Positions 43,722 through 52,437 of a stretch of DNA of 64,000 nt are shown here, piece by piece (the stretch's first letter is position 1; every line of letters starts with the position of its first letter). Both the position numbers and the translations under genes were made by a program. The stretch is from assembly GCA_017381935.1 (NCBI GenBank), contig JAFOBG010000059.1, positions 1-64,000 on the forward strand. The letters run 5' to 3'. This stretch comes from Alistipes sp. GTDB lineage: Bacteria > Bacteroidota > Bacteroidia > Bacteroidales > Rikenellaceae. Below the pieces are notes generated by a model. It saw only the letters and a list, made by a program, of their open reading frames with translations, was not told the origin of the DNA and did no database searches.

Positions 43722-44675
43722 ATGAGTGTAGCTTTGTTTCTTAAAGCAGAACATAATACTGCCTTCTCTTTTGAGGTTTTACCTCCATTGAGAGGAAATA
43801 GTATTGATACCCTCTTTAATAGTGTTGAGAGGTTGATGCAGTTTGCCCCTGCCTATATCAATATTACAACACATCGTACCGATGTGGTTTATAAACAGGT
43901 CTCGGAGGGAATCTTTCAGAGAACAACTGAGCGAAAGCGCCCGGGGACGGTTGCTATTGCCGCAGCTCTTAAGAGTAGATATGGCGTAGCTACGGTACCA
44001 CATGTTATTTGCAGCGGTTTTTCTCCTGCTGAGCTGGAGAATGAACTGATAGACCTCTCCTATCTGGGTATTACCGATTTGTTGGTGCTTCGTGGAGATA
44101 AGGCTAAGGGTGATAAAGACTTTGTGGCGGAGAATGGTGGGTATATGCATGCTGTAGAGTTGTGTAATCAGGTTTCACGCTTTAATGAGGGGACTATGTT
44201 GGATGGTACTTGTCATGATATGCTTGCAGCACCATTCTCATTTGGAGTTGCAGGTTACCCTGAGAAGCATGAGGAGGCAATGAATATAGATATGGATATA
44301 GAGCATCTTAAGGCTAAAATTGATGCAGGTGCAGAGTATGTTGTAACACAGATGTTCTTTGATAACGCCAAGTTCTTCGACTTTGTCTCTCGCTGTCGTG
44401 CTGCAGGTATTACAGTACCTATTATTCCAGGCTTAAAGCCACTTACCTCGCTCACTCAGCAGACACTCTTGCCTAAGACTTTTCATATAGATTTGCCTAT
44501 GGAACTTGCTTGTGAACTAAGAAAGTGTAAGGATAATCAGAGCGTTAAGGCTTTGGGCGTAGAGTGGGGAATTGCTCAGGCTAAAGAACTTAAAGCTGCC
44601 GGCGTGCCAAGTATTCACTTCTACTCTATGAATGCTGTCGCAAGTATAGAGCAGATTGCAAAAAATGTCTATTAA
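43722..44675 (+). CDS. metF: 5,10-methylenetetrahydrofolate reductase
   Basis: 317 residues. FAD enzyme that makes 5-methyl-THF for methionine synthesis. FSFEVLPPLRG at the N-terminus, YINITTHRTDVVY, DLLVLRGDKAKGD, FGVAGYPEKHEEA, GAEYVVTQMFFDN and PIIPGLKPLTS follow the TIM-barrel order of MetF; it is slightly longer than E. coli MetF. The stop TAA overlaps the metH start by one base (TAATG), so the two are translationally coupled. Confidence 0.96.
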   Translation: MSVALFLKAEHNTAFSFEVLPPLRGNSIDTLFNSVERLMQFAPAYINITTHRTDVVYKQVSEGIFQRTTERKRPGTVAIAAALKSRYGVATVPHVICSGFSPAELENELIDLSYLGITDLLVLRGDKAKGDKDFVAENGGYMHAVELCNQVSRFNEGTMLDGTCHDMLAAPFSFGVAGYPEKHEEAMNIDMDIEHLKAKIDAGAEYVVTQMFFDNAKFFDFVSRCRAAGITVPIIPGLKPLTSLTQQTLLPKTFHIDLPMELACELRKCKDNQSVKALGVEWGIAQAKELKAAGVPSIHFYSMNAVASIEQIAKNVY

Positions 44676-47600
44676 TGAGAGATATATACGATATACTACA
44701 ACGGAGAATCATGGTACTTGATGGAGCAATGGGTACCATGATTCAACGTTATAAGCTGACAGAGAGCGACTTTAGGGGCGAGGAGTTTGCTTTGCATCCT
44801 ATAAAGCTGGAGGGAAATAATGATATGCTCACCCTTACTCGACCTGATGTTATCTCGGAGATTCATCGACTATATCTTGAAGCAGGGGCGGATATTATCG
44901 AGACGTGTAGCTTTAACTCTCAGCGTGTCTCACAGAGCGAATATGGAACAGACCATTTGGTAGATAGACTTAATAGGGCAGCAGTACGCATTGCAAGGGC
45001 TGAGGCTGATAGAATGACGCTCCTTACTCCTGAAAAACCTCGATTTGTGGCAGGTTCTGTAGGCCCTACAGGAAAGACCCTTTCCCAATCTGCTGATGTG
45101 GATAATCCGGCATCGAGAGAGATTGACTTTGATACCCTTATGGCGGCATATATTGAGCAGATTGAGCCGTTGGTGGATGAAGGGGTTGATTTGTTACTTG
45201 TCGAGACTGTATTTGATACACTTAATGCTAAGGCTGCACTCATGGCGGCAGAGACAGTTTTTGAACGGCTATCGAAGAGAGTGCCACTGATGCTATCTAT
45301 CACTATAGCCGATGCGGCAGGTCGAACACTCACAGGTCAGACTCTTGAGGCTGTGGTAGCATCTGTAGCCCATTTTAACCTACTCTCTATAGGCCTTAAC
45401 TGCTCATTTGGAGCAGAACAGATAGAGCCATTCTTAAGAGAGTTATCTAATATATCATCATGCTATATCAGTGCCTATCCTAATGCAGGTCTGCCAGATG
45501 CGATGGGTAGATACTCTCAGACTCCGATAAAGATGGCGTCAGATATTGCACGTTTTGCAGCTCGTGGTATTGTCAATATTGTTGGTGGCTGTTGTGGCTC
45601 GACTCCTGAGCATATTGCAGAAATTGCGGCAGCAGTAGAGAGTATTGCACCACGTCGCACACGCTTAGTTGATAGCGCATGGCTTGCCGGCTTAGAGGCT
45701 TTTGACTGCAAGGGGGCTTTTGTCAATGTGGGAGAGAGGTGTAATGTGGCTGGTAGCCGTAAGTTCCTCAGACTTATTAAGGAACGCTCCTATGATGAGG
45801 CGTTGGCAATTGCTCGCAAGCAGGTTGAGGCGGGAGCAATGATTCTCGATGTCAATATGGACGATGCAATGCTTGATGCTCAGAGGCAGATGGTTGAGTT
45901 TTTGCAACTGATGGCCTCTGATCCTGAGGTGGCTCGTGTGCCGTGGATGATTGACTCGTCTCGTTTTTGTGTTGTAGAGTCTGCGCTGAAGGTGATTCAG
46001 GGTAAGGCTGTGGTAAACTCTCTGTCTCTTAAAGAGGGTGAAGAACTGTTTGTAGAGAGAGCTAAGGTGGTCAAAAAGTTTGGAGCAGCATTGGTTGTAA
46101 TGGCCTTTGATGAAAAGGGACAGGCAACAACCTTTGAGCGCAAAATTGAGATTTGCCAAAGAGCATACCACCTTCTTACTGAGAGGGTAGGCTTTAGTCC
46201 TAGGGATATAATCTTTGACCCTAATATTTTGACTGTCGCAACGGGAATAGCTGAACATGATAGCTATGCTCTCGACTTTATAAGGGCTACAAGGTGGATA
46301 AAGAGTAAGATGCCGCAAACTCATATCAGCGGAGGTGTGAGCAACCTGTCGTTTGCTTTTAGAGGAAATAACTATATCCGTGAGGCTATGCATGCTGTCT
46401 TTTTGTACCATGCATCTCAGGCCGGTATGGATATGGCAATTGTAAATCCGTCATCGGCTGTGATGTATCAAGATATACCGCCACATCTAAGAGAGGCGTT
46501 GGAGGACGTGGTGCTTGCTCGTAGAGAGGATGCTGCTGAGCGACTACTTGAGATAGCGTCAGATTTTGCACAAGTCTCAACAGACGTAGCACAGAGTGTT
46601 GATAGAGAGAGTTGGCCTTTGGAAAAACGTCTTAGCTATGCTCTGCAGAGTGGCGATGAGGGCTACTTGGAGGAGGATTTGCAGCAGGCGTTGAAGTGTT
46701 ACCCTACAGCCGCATCTATCATAGAACAGCCTCTAATGGCGGGTATGATTGAGGTGGGCCGCCTCTTTGGTGAGGGTAAGATGTTCTTGCCACAGGTGGT
46801 TAAGAGTGCTCGAACAATGAAAAGGGCGGTAACAATCCTGCAACCATATATTGAGAGCCGTGATAGTATTAAGAGTGCGGGCAAATATCTGTTGGCTACA
46901 GTTAAGGGCGATGTACATGATATTGGTAAAAACATAGTCTCTGTCATCTTGCGTTGTAATGGCTTCGAGGTTATAGATTTGGGAGTTATGGTCAGTCCGC
47001 ATGATATAGTTGCTGCGGCAAAAGAACATAATGTTGATTATATAGGTCTTAGCGGACTTATTACCCCATCGCTGGAGCAGATGGCGCTCTGTGCAACAAT
47101 GTTGCGTGAAGCTGGAGTTAATGTGCCGCTATTTATCGGTGGCGCAACAACGTCAAAATTACATACTGCGGTAAAAATTGCGCCACTCTATGAGGGAGCA
47201 GTGTTTCATGTTGTAGATGCATCTCAGAATCCGGTGCTGGCTCTGCAGATGGCAGGACGTGAACGGGATGAGATTGTTGCAAATTTGAAGGCTGAGCAAA
47301 AACAACTCAGAGAGGAGTTTGAGCGAGTAGAAGAAATGGTAGATAGCAACTTACCACGCCTTGAAATAGATTGGGATAAGGAGTCATTCAAAGCAGAGCG
47401 TCCACTCTTCTCTTGGGATGCGAATGAGGTTACTGTCGCTCAAGTACGCAGGTATATTAATTGGCGACAATTTCATAGTTTCTGGCATACAACCCCTTAT
47501 ACAAAAGAGGGTAGGGCGTTGAGGAATGAGGCTGAACGAGTGCTAGATAGACTTGATAATCTTACGTTCCGAGGTAGGGTTAACTCCTATTATGCATACT

Positions 47601-48172
47601 CTACAGAGAGTAGTATAGAGGTTAAAATCTCAAATGGTACAATATCTATTCCGACTCCTCGTCAGCAGAGTGTAAATACTCAAGGTGTGGCGCTTAGTTT
47701 GGCTGATTTCGTTGCTCCAAAGGATTATAATGACCAAATATGCCTCTTTGCTGTAACCGTTCCTGAGCAGTTGGTTGCTATGGTGGAGAGATATAAGGAG
47801 GAGGGAGATGACTATAATGCACTATTCTATCAAAGCCTTGCAGACCGTATAGTAGAGGCGGCAAGCGAGTATATACATCGTAAAACAAGAAACAGTTGGT
47901 TGCATTATTATATGGAGAATAGTGCTGAGGAGTGTGCAGCAGAGAAAAACCTCACTTTACAGCAACTCTTTGCTGCCAAATATAGGGGAATTCGCCCTGC
48001 TGTTGGTTATCCGTGTCTTCCAAATCAGAGTGTGATTTTTGATATTGATAGAGCACTTAACCTTAATCGTATAGGCATTACAATTACTGAGTCGGGGGCA
48101 ATGTATCCGCAATCTTCAGTTTGCGGAGTGTATATCGGAGCAAAGGATGCAAAATATTTTATAATTGCATAA
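44675..48172 (+). CDS. metH: Cobalamin-dependent methionine synthase
   Basis: 1165 residues. Transfers the methyl group of 5-methyl-THF to homocysteine through cobalamin. Domains in order: homocysteine-binding barrel (1-330) with zinc ligands in GLNCSFG and GGCCGST; methyl-THF pterin barrel (about 345-640) beginning FVNVGERCNVAGSRKF; helical cap (about 645-735); B12 domain (740-880) with DVHDIGKNIV whose His is the lower cobalt ligand; AdoMet reactivation domain (about 900-1165) with RGIRPAVGYP and ITESGAMYPQSSV. Complete four-module enzyme. Depends on imported or salvaged cobalamin. Confidence 0.98.
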   Translation: MRDIYDILQRRIMVLDGAMGTMIQRYKLTESDFRGEEFALHPIKLEGNNDMLTLTRPDVISEIHRLYLEAGADIIETCSFNSQRVSQSEYGTDHLVDRLNRAAVRIARAEADRMTLLTPEKPRFVAGSVGPTGKTLSQSADVDNPASREIDFDTLMAAYIEQIEPLVDEGVDLLLVETVFDTLNAKAALMAAETVFERLSKRVPLMLSITIADAAGRTLTGQTLEAVVASVAHFNLLSIGLNCSFGAEQIEPFLRELSNISSCYISAYPNAGLPDAMGRYSQTPIKMASDIARFAARGIVNIVGGCCGSTPEHIAEIAAAVESIAPRRTRLVDSAWLAGLEAFDCKGAFVNVGERCNVAGSRKFLRLIKERSYDEALAIARKQVEAGAMILDVNMDDAMLDAQRQMVEFLQLMASDPEVARVPWMIDSSRFCVVESALKVIQGKAVVNSLSLKEGEELFVERAKVVKKFGAALVVMAFDEKGQATTFERKIEICQRAYHLLTERVGFSPRDIIFDPNILTVATGIAEHDSYALDFIRATRWIKSKMPQTHISGGVSNLSFAFRGNNYIREAMHAVFLYHASQAGMDMAIVNPSSAVMYQDIPPHLREALEDVVLARREDAAERLLEIASDFAQVSTDVAQSVDRESWPLEKRLSYALQSGDEGYLEEDLQQALKCYPTAASIIEQPLMAGMIEVGRLFGEGKMFLPQVVKSARTMKRAVTILQPYIESRDSIKSAGKYLLATVKGDVHDIGKNIVSVILRCNGFEVIDLGVMVSPHDIVAAAKEHNVDYIGLSGLITPSLEQMALCATMLREAGVNVPLFIGGATTSKLHTAVKIAPLYEGAVFHVVDASQNPVLALQMAGRERDEIVANLKAEQKQLREEFERVEEMVDSNLPRLEIDWDKESFKAERPLFSWDANEVTVAQVRRYINWRQFHSFWHTTPYTKEGRALRNEAERVLDRLDNLTFRGRVNSYYAYSTESSIEVKISNGTISIPTPRQQSVNTQGVALSLADFVAPKDYNDQICLFAVTVPEQLVAMVERYKEEGDDYNALFYQSLADRIVEAASEYIHRKTRNSWLHYYMENSAEECAAEKNLTLQQLFAAKYRGIRPAVGYPCLPNQSVIFDIDRALNLNRIGITITESGAMYPQSSVCGVYIGAKDAKYFIIA

Positions 48173-48192
48173 TTGCATAATATGCATTTTTG

Positions 48193-48226
48193 GAAGCAGG
48201 GTTTTACGGCCCTACTTCTCTTTTTT
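48193..48226 (+). terminator. Intrinsic terminator after metH
   Basis: GAAG-c-AGGG (48193-48201) pairs with CCCT-a-CTTC (48210-48218), followed by TCTTTTTT. It separates the met and arg transcripts. Confidence 0.85.
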
Positions 48227-48257
48227 ATGGGGAATAGTAAACTTTTTTACCCTTTTA

Positions 48258-48288
48258 TTTGAATTTTAATGAAAAATGACTAATTTTG
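48258..48288 (+). promoter_or_regulatory. Promoter of the first arginine genes (GNAT-argG-argC)
   Basis: TTTG at 48258-48261 and TAATTTTG at 48281-48288 are 19 bp apart, a good match to the Bacteroidetes consensus. The start codon of the GNAT gene is 47 bp further on. Confidence 0.75.
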
Positions 48289-48335
48289 CCTATCTTTTTC
48301 AGGTAGTTAGGGAAATAGAATAAAATTTGCATAAA

Positions 48336-48953
48336 ATGAATAATAATTCAATAAGAGTTCTCTTTGCAGAGGAGGAGCATGTGGCTTATTCGGAGCGAAT
48401 TTGTCAACTTATTTATGAGTCGGCACTTCAGCGTGGAACAGGTATTGCTCGTCGCTCTCCTGAATATATATCTGCAAAGATTAAGGGTGGTAAGGCAGTT
48501 GTTGCTCTTGATGGAGATAAACTTGTCGGCTTTAGTTATATAGAGTGCTGGGGCCATGGAGATTATGTAGCTACATCCGGCCTTATAGTTGATCCTGAAT
48601 ATCGCCATGCCGGTTTAGCAGCTCAGATTAAGGCTCGTACCTTTGAGTTGGCAAGAGTGCGTTTCCCTTTTGCTAAGATTTTTAGTATTACAACATCGCT
48701 TCCTGTCATGAAACTCAATACTCGTTTAGGTTATAAGCCTGTAACCTTCTCCGAGCTTACAGATGATGAGGAGTTTTGGAAGGGCTGTGAAGGTTGTTGT
48801 AATTATGATATTCTGCAGCGCAATGAGCGTCGTATGTGCCTTTGTACGGGCATGTTGTATGATCCTAAAACTCCACTGCCGGCCAATTCGTCGTTTCAGC
48901 CATATTGGATGGTGATGAAAAATAAGATTAAGAAGATTTTTCATTTGAAATAA
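48336..48953 (+). CDS. GNAT acyltransferase at the head of the arginine cluster, likely ArgA-type
   Basis: 205 residues from ATG 48336; a TTG at 48327 is less likely. GNAT core: VVALDGDKLVGFSYIECWG, the acyl-CoA loop region DPEYRHAGLAAQIKARTFEL, and IFSITTSLPVMKLNTRLGY, with a C-terminal family-specific tail rich in Cys (GCCNYDI, MCLCTGMLYDP). Homologues sit before argG in Bacteroides, where they are the best candidates for glutamate N-acylation (acetyl or succinyl). No classical argA or argJ is seen in the window, which fits that role; the acyl group is not determined by sequence. Confidence 0.8.
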   Translation: MNNNSIRVLFAEEEHVAYSERICQLIYESALQRGTGIARRSPEYISAKIKGGKAVVALDGDKLVGFSYIECWGHGDYVATSGLIVDPEYRHAGLAAQIKARTFELARVRFPFAKIFSITTSLPVMKLNTRLGYKPVTFSELTDDEEFWKGCEGCCNYDILQRNERRMCLCTGMLYDPKTPLPANSSFQPYWMVMKNKIKKIFHLK

Positions 48954-48969
48954 TAAAAAATATATAGCT

Positions 48970-50169
48970 ATGGATAAGAAGAAAGTTGTACTTGCATTTA
49001 GTGGAGGTCTTGATACCTCTTTTTGTGTTAAATATCTGACTGAGGAGCTCGGATATCAGGTCTATACTGCTATTGCCAATACGGGTGGCTTTTCGGAGGC
49101 AGAGCTTGCTGCCATTGAGAAAAGAGCCTACGAGTTGGGTGCAGTAGAGCATAAGGCCTTGGATATTACCCAACAGTACTATAACCAGAGTATCAAGTAT
49201 ATGGTCTATGGTAATATTCTGCGTAACGGTACATATCCTATCTCAGTCTCTTCGGAGCGTACTTTCCAGGCAATTGCAATTATTGAGTATGCAAAGAGTA
49301 TCGGCGCACATTGCGTGGCTCATGGCTCAACAGGCGCAGGAAATGACCAGGTGCGTTTTGACCTAACTTTCCAAATCCTTGCACCTGAGATTGAGATTAT
49401 TACCCCTACACGAGATATGACCCTTACACGTGAGTATGAGATTAACTATCTCAAAGAGCATGGTTATCAAGCCGACTTTGTGAAGATGGAGTATTCGATT
49501 AATAAGGGCCTTTGGGGTACAAGTGTAGGTGGTAAGGAGACTCTTAAGTCTGAGCAGACACTGCCTGAGAGCGCATATCCAAGTCAAATTACCAAGTCTG
49601 GCGAAGAGTGCCTTAAGTTAACCTTTGCAAAGGGAGAGTTGGCTGCTGTAAATGGTGTTGATTATACAGATAAAGTTGAGGCCATTCGTGCAGTCGAGAC
49701 TATAGGCTCGGCTTATGGTATTGGCCGTGATATGCATATTGGCGATACAATTATCGGTATTAAGGGTCGTGTGGGTTTTGAGGCCGCTGCTCCAATGCTT
49801 ATTATTGCAGCCCATAAGATGCTTGAGAAGCACACTCTTACAAAGTGGCAGCAGTATTGGAAAGACCAGATTGGTACATGGTACGGCATGTTCCTTCATG
49901 AGGCTCAGTACCTCGACCCTGTAATGCGTGATATGGAGGCTTTCCTTGAGAGTACTCAGGCAAATGTAGATGGAACAGTAGAGATTACCCTCCGCCCATA
50001 TAGCTATACCCTTGTAGGTGTTACATCAGACTTCGATTTGATGAAGACCGACTTTGGCGAGTATGGTGAGGTAAATAAGGCTTGGACAGCAGATGACGTT
50101 AAGGGCTTTACCAAGATTATGGCAAACTCAATGAAGATTTACTACAATAAGAAGAAGGCTAATGATTAA
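48970..50169 (+). CDS. argG: Argininosuccinate synthase
   Basis: 399 residues. Joins citrulline and aspartate using ATP. ATP-pyrophosphatase loop AFSGGLDTSFCVKYL at residues 9-23, VAHGSTGAGNDQVRFDL, and ALDITQQYYNQSIKYMVYGN are visible; it belongs to the divergent Bacteroidetes branch of ArgG. It starts 16 bp after the GNAT gene and overlaps argC by 8 bp, indicating one transcript. Confidence 0.95.
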   Translation: MDKKKVVLAFSGGLDTSFCVKYLTEELGYQVYTAIANTGGFSEAELAAIEKRAYELGAVEHKALDITQQYYNQSIKYMVYGNILRNGTYPISVSSERTFQAIAIIEYAKSIGAHCVAHGSTGAGNDQVRFDLTFQILAPEIEIITPTRDMTLTREYEINYLKEHGYQADFVKMEYSINKGLWGTSVGGKETLKSEQTLPESAYPSQITKSGEECLKLTFAKGELAAVNGVDYTDKVEAIRAVETIGSAYGIGRDMHIGDTIIGIKGRVGFEAAAPMLIIAAHKMLEKHTLTKWQQYWKDQIGTWYGMFLHEAQYLDPVMRDMEAFLESTQANVDGTVEITLRPYSYTLVGVTSDFDLMKTDFGEYGEVNKAWTADDVKGFTKIMANSMKIYYNKKKAND

Positions 50170-51124
50170 GGTTGGTATTATTGGTGGTGCAGGCTATACT
50201 GCAGGAGAGTTGATACGACTGCTTATACATCATCCGCAGGTAGAGATAGCTTTTATCCACTCTACAAGTAATGCTGGTAATGCTATAAGTAGTGTTCATG
50301 GTGGACTTATAGGGGAGACTGAACTGGAGTTTGTGGCTGAGTATAATCTTTCGGTTATAGATGTTCTCTTCCTCTGTTCGGCACATGGACAGAGTCGGAA
50401 GTTCTGGGAGGAGAATCCATTGCCTGCAACACTGAAGGTTATCGACCTTGCTCAAGATTTCAGAGATGAGAGTTGTGGTTATGTCTATGGTCTGCCGGAG
50501 ATAAATAGTAAGCGTATTGCCCAAACCTTCCGTCTTGCCAATCCTGGCTGTTTTGCAACTGCTATACAGCTTGCACTTCTGCCTCTTGCAGCAAATGCTC
50601 TGCTTAAAAATGAAGTGCATGTTACAGCCATCACGGGCTCGACAGGTGCGGGCGTAAAACCTGGCTCTACAACACATTTTAGCTGGCGTACAGATAATTT
50701 ATCTGTATATAAGGCTTTTGAGCACCAGCATCTTATAGAGATTAACCGTACACTTAAGACGCTCCAGCCGTCATTTGATAGCTCAGTGAACTTCGTACCT
50801 ATACGAGGCGATTTTGCTCGTGGTATTTTTGCATCTGTATATACAGATTGCGACCTTACAGCAGAGCAGGCAGTAGAGCTATACAAACAGTTTTATGCAG
50901 ATGCCGCCTTTACATTTGTTGTTGAGCGTGATGTTGATTTAAAGCAGGTTGTAAATACTAATAAAGCTGTTGTTAGTGTTGCTAAGCATGGTAATAAGTT
51001 GCATATCGTCTCCGCTATAGACAATCTCCTTAAAGGTGCATCGGGTCAGGCGGTGCAGAATTTGAATATTATGTTCGGGTTTGATGAAAAACTCGGATTA
51101 AATCTTAAACCAAGTGCGTTTTAG
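50162..51124 (+). CDS. argC: N-acyl-gamma-glutamyl-phosphate reductase
   Basis: 320 residues. NADPH-dependent reduction of the acyl-glutamyl phosphate to its semialdehyde. GIIGGAGYTAGELIRLL is the nucleotide loop, and the active-site Cys is in ANPGCFATAIQLAL; STGAGVKPGSTTHFSWR and HLIEINRTL follow. Normal length for the shorter ArgC class. Its start overlaps the end of argG (ATGATTAA shared). Confidence 0.96.
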   Translation: MIKVGIIGGAGYTAGELIRLLIHHPQVEIAFIHSTSNAGNAISSVHGGLIGETELEFVAEYNLSVIDVLFLCSAHGQSRKFWEENPLPATLKVIDLAQDFRDESCGYVYGLPEINSKRIAQTFRLANPGCFATAIQLALLPLAANALLKNEVHVTAITGSTGAGVKPGSTTHFSWRTDNLSVYKAFEHQHLIEINRTLKTLQPSFDSSVNFVPIRGDFARGIFASVYTDCDLTAEQAVELYKQFYADAAFTFVVERDVDLKQVVNTNKAVVSVAKHGNKLHIVSAIDNLLKGASGQAVQNLNIMFGFDEKLGLNLKPSAF

Positions 51125-51131
51125 GAAGATT

Positions 51132-51298
51132 CTATAAATTAGGCCGGAGGTGTGTTGAGGAGATTAGTCGTTTCTATGATGGTATAATAAATTATTGTAA
51201 CTCAATAAAAACGAGCAATATGCCAAAACAGAACCCAAAGCGACGAAATAGAATTTTTCAAAGCGAAACACATATTTACTAATTTGTAGAATATTCCT
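51132..51298 (+). promoter_or_regulatory. arg leader element, copy A (before argD)
   Basis: Homologous to the region at 56472-56608 before argH. Shared blocks in order: CTATAAATTAGG (51132-51143); TTGAGGA (51155-51161); ATTGTAACTCAA (51194-51205); CGAAATAGAAT (51244-51254); CAAAGCGAAA (51259-51268); TAATTTGTAGAA (51280-51291). TTGAG/CTCAA can form a short stem around a 41-nt loop. Copy A carries about 30 extra bases compared with copy B. Likely a promoter/operator or leader RNA for the second half of the cluster; no standard -33/-7 pair is seen. Confidence 0.65.
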
Positions 51299-52423
51299 AT
51301 GAAGATGTTTGACGTATATCCACTCTACGATGTGGAGCCTGTAAGGGGATGTGGCAATTATGTATATGATAAGGAGGGGGTAGAGTATCTTGACCTCTAT
51401 GGCGGCCATGCAGTGATTAGTATCGGCCACTCTCATCCTCACTATGTCTGTGCACTATCTGAGCAGGTGGCACGTTTGGGCTTTTACTCTAACTCAGTGC
51501 AGAACTCTCTACAGGGGGTACTTGCTGATAAGTTGGGGCGTGTGAGTGGTTATTCCGACTATTCACTCTTCTTGTGTAATTCGGGTGCTGAGGCAAATGA
51601 GAATGCTATAAAGCTCGCCTCTTTCCATACGGGTAAGAGCAAGTTGCTTGCCTTTTCAAAGGCCTTCCATGGTAGAACTTCCGGAGCTGTGGCGGCAACT
51701 GATAACCCAAAGATTGTCTCGCCTTTTAACAGAACTGATAATGTGGAGTTCGCTCCGCTGAACGATATTGAAGCTGTGGAGGCAAAGCTTGCGACAGGCG
51801 AGTTTTGTGCTGTTATTATTGAGGGTATTCAAGGCGTTGCCGGTATCCATTGTCCGACAGATGAGTTTTTTGTGGCACTCCGAGAAGTTACAACAAAGTA
51901 TGGTGTGGTGCTTATTGCAGATGAGATACAGTCTGGCTATGGAAGAAGTGGAGACTTCTTTGCTCATCAACACTCCGGTATTAAGGCCGATATAATTACT
52001 GTTGCCAAGGGTATTGCAAACGGCTTTCCGATGGGAGGTGTGCTTATTGCTCCACACTTTGAGGCTAAACATGGCATGCTTGGAACAACATTTGGTGGTA
52101 ACCACCTCGCTTGTGCGGCTGCTATTGCCGTGTTGGAGGTTATAGAGAGTGAAAATCTTGTTGATAATGCCCGTGTTGTGGGAGAGTATCTTATTTCGGA
52201 ACTTAAAAAGATAGACGGTATAAAACAGGTCCGAGGTCGTGGCCTTATGATTGGTATTGAGATTGAGGGCTCAGCTTCGGAGTTGCGTAAACGACTACTC
52301 TTTGAGCGTCATATCTTTACAGGAGGTGCAGGTGCTACTACAGTTCGTCTGCTCCCTGCGCTGACACTGACCTGCGAGCAAGCAGATCTATTTATTAGAA
52401 ACTTCAAGGAGTTACTATCCTAA
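51299..52423 (+). CDS. argD: N-acylornithine aminotransferase
   Basis: 374 residues. PLP enzyme converting the acyl-glutamate semialdehyde to acyl-ornithine. Class-III aminotransferase motifs: LYGGHAVISIGHSHP, FCNSGAEANENAIKLA in slightly variant form (LFLCNSGAEANENAI), FHGRTSGAVAAT, IADEIQSGYGRSG and the PLP lysine in ITVAKGIANGFPMGG. Acetyl versus succinyl preference is open and depends on the pathway discussed for argF'. It begins directly after the repeated arg leader element. Confidence 0.95.
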   Translation: MKMFDVYPLYDVEPVRGCGNYVYDKEGVEYLDLYGGHAVISIGHSHPHYVCALSEQVARLGFYSNSVQNSLQGVLADKLGRVSGYSDYSLFLCNSGAEANENAIKLASFHTGKSKLLAFSKAFHGRTSGAVAATDNPKIVSPFNRTDNVEFAPLNDIEAVEAKLATGEFCAVIIEGIQGVAGIHCPTDEFFVALREVTTKYGVVLIADEIQSGYGRSGDFFAHQHSGIKADIITVAKGIANGFPMGGVLIAPHFEAKHGMLGTTFGGNHLACAAAIAVLEVIESENLVDNARVVGEYLISELKKIDGIKQVRGRGLMIGIEIEGSASELRKRLLFERHIFTGGAGATTVRLLPALTLTCEQADLFIRNFKELLS

Positions 52424-52437
52424 AACAGATAATATCA

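Noticed and set aside
51222..51284. Arg-containing frame MPKQNPKRRNRIFQSETHIY as an arginine leader peptide before argD
   Set aside because: The homologous element before argH has stop codons in the matching frame and no Arg run, and there is no terminator/antiterminator pair as in the phe leader. The frame is probably incidental.
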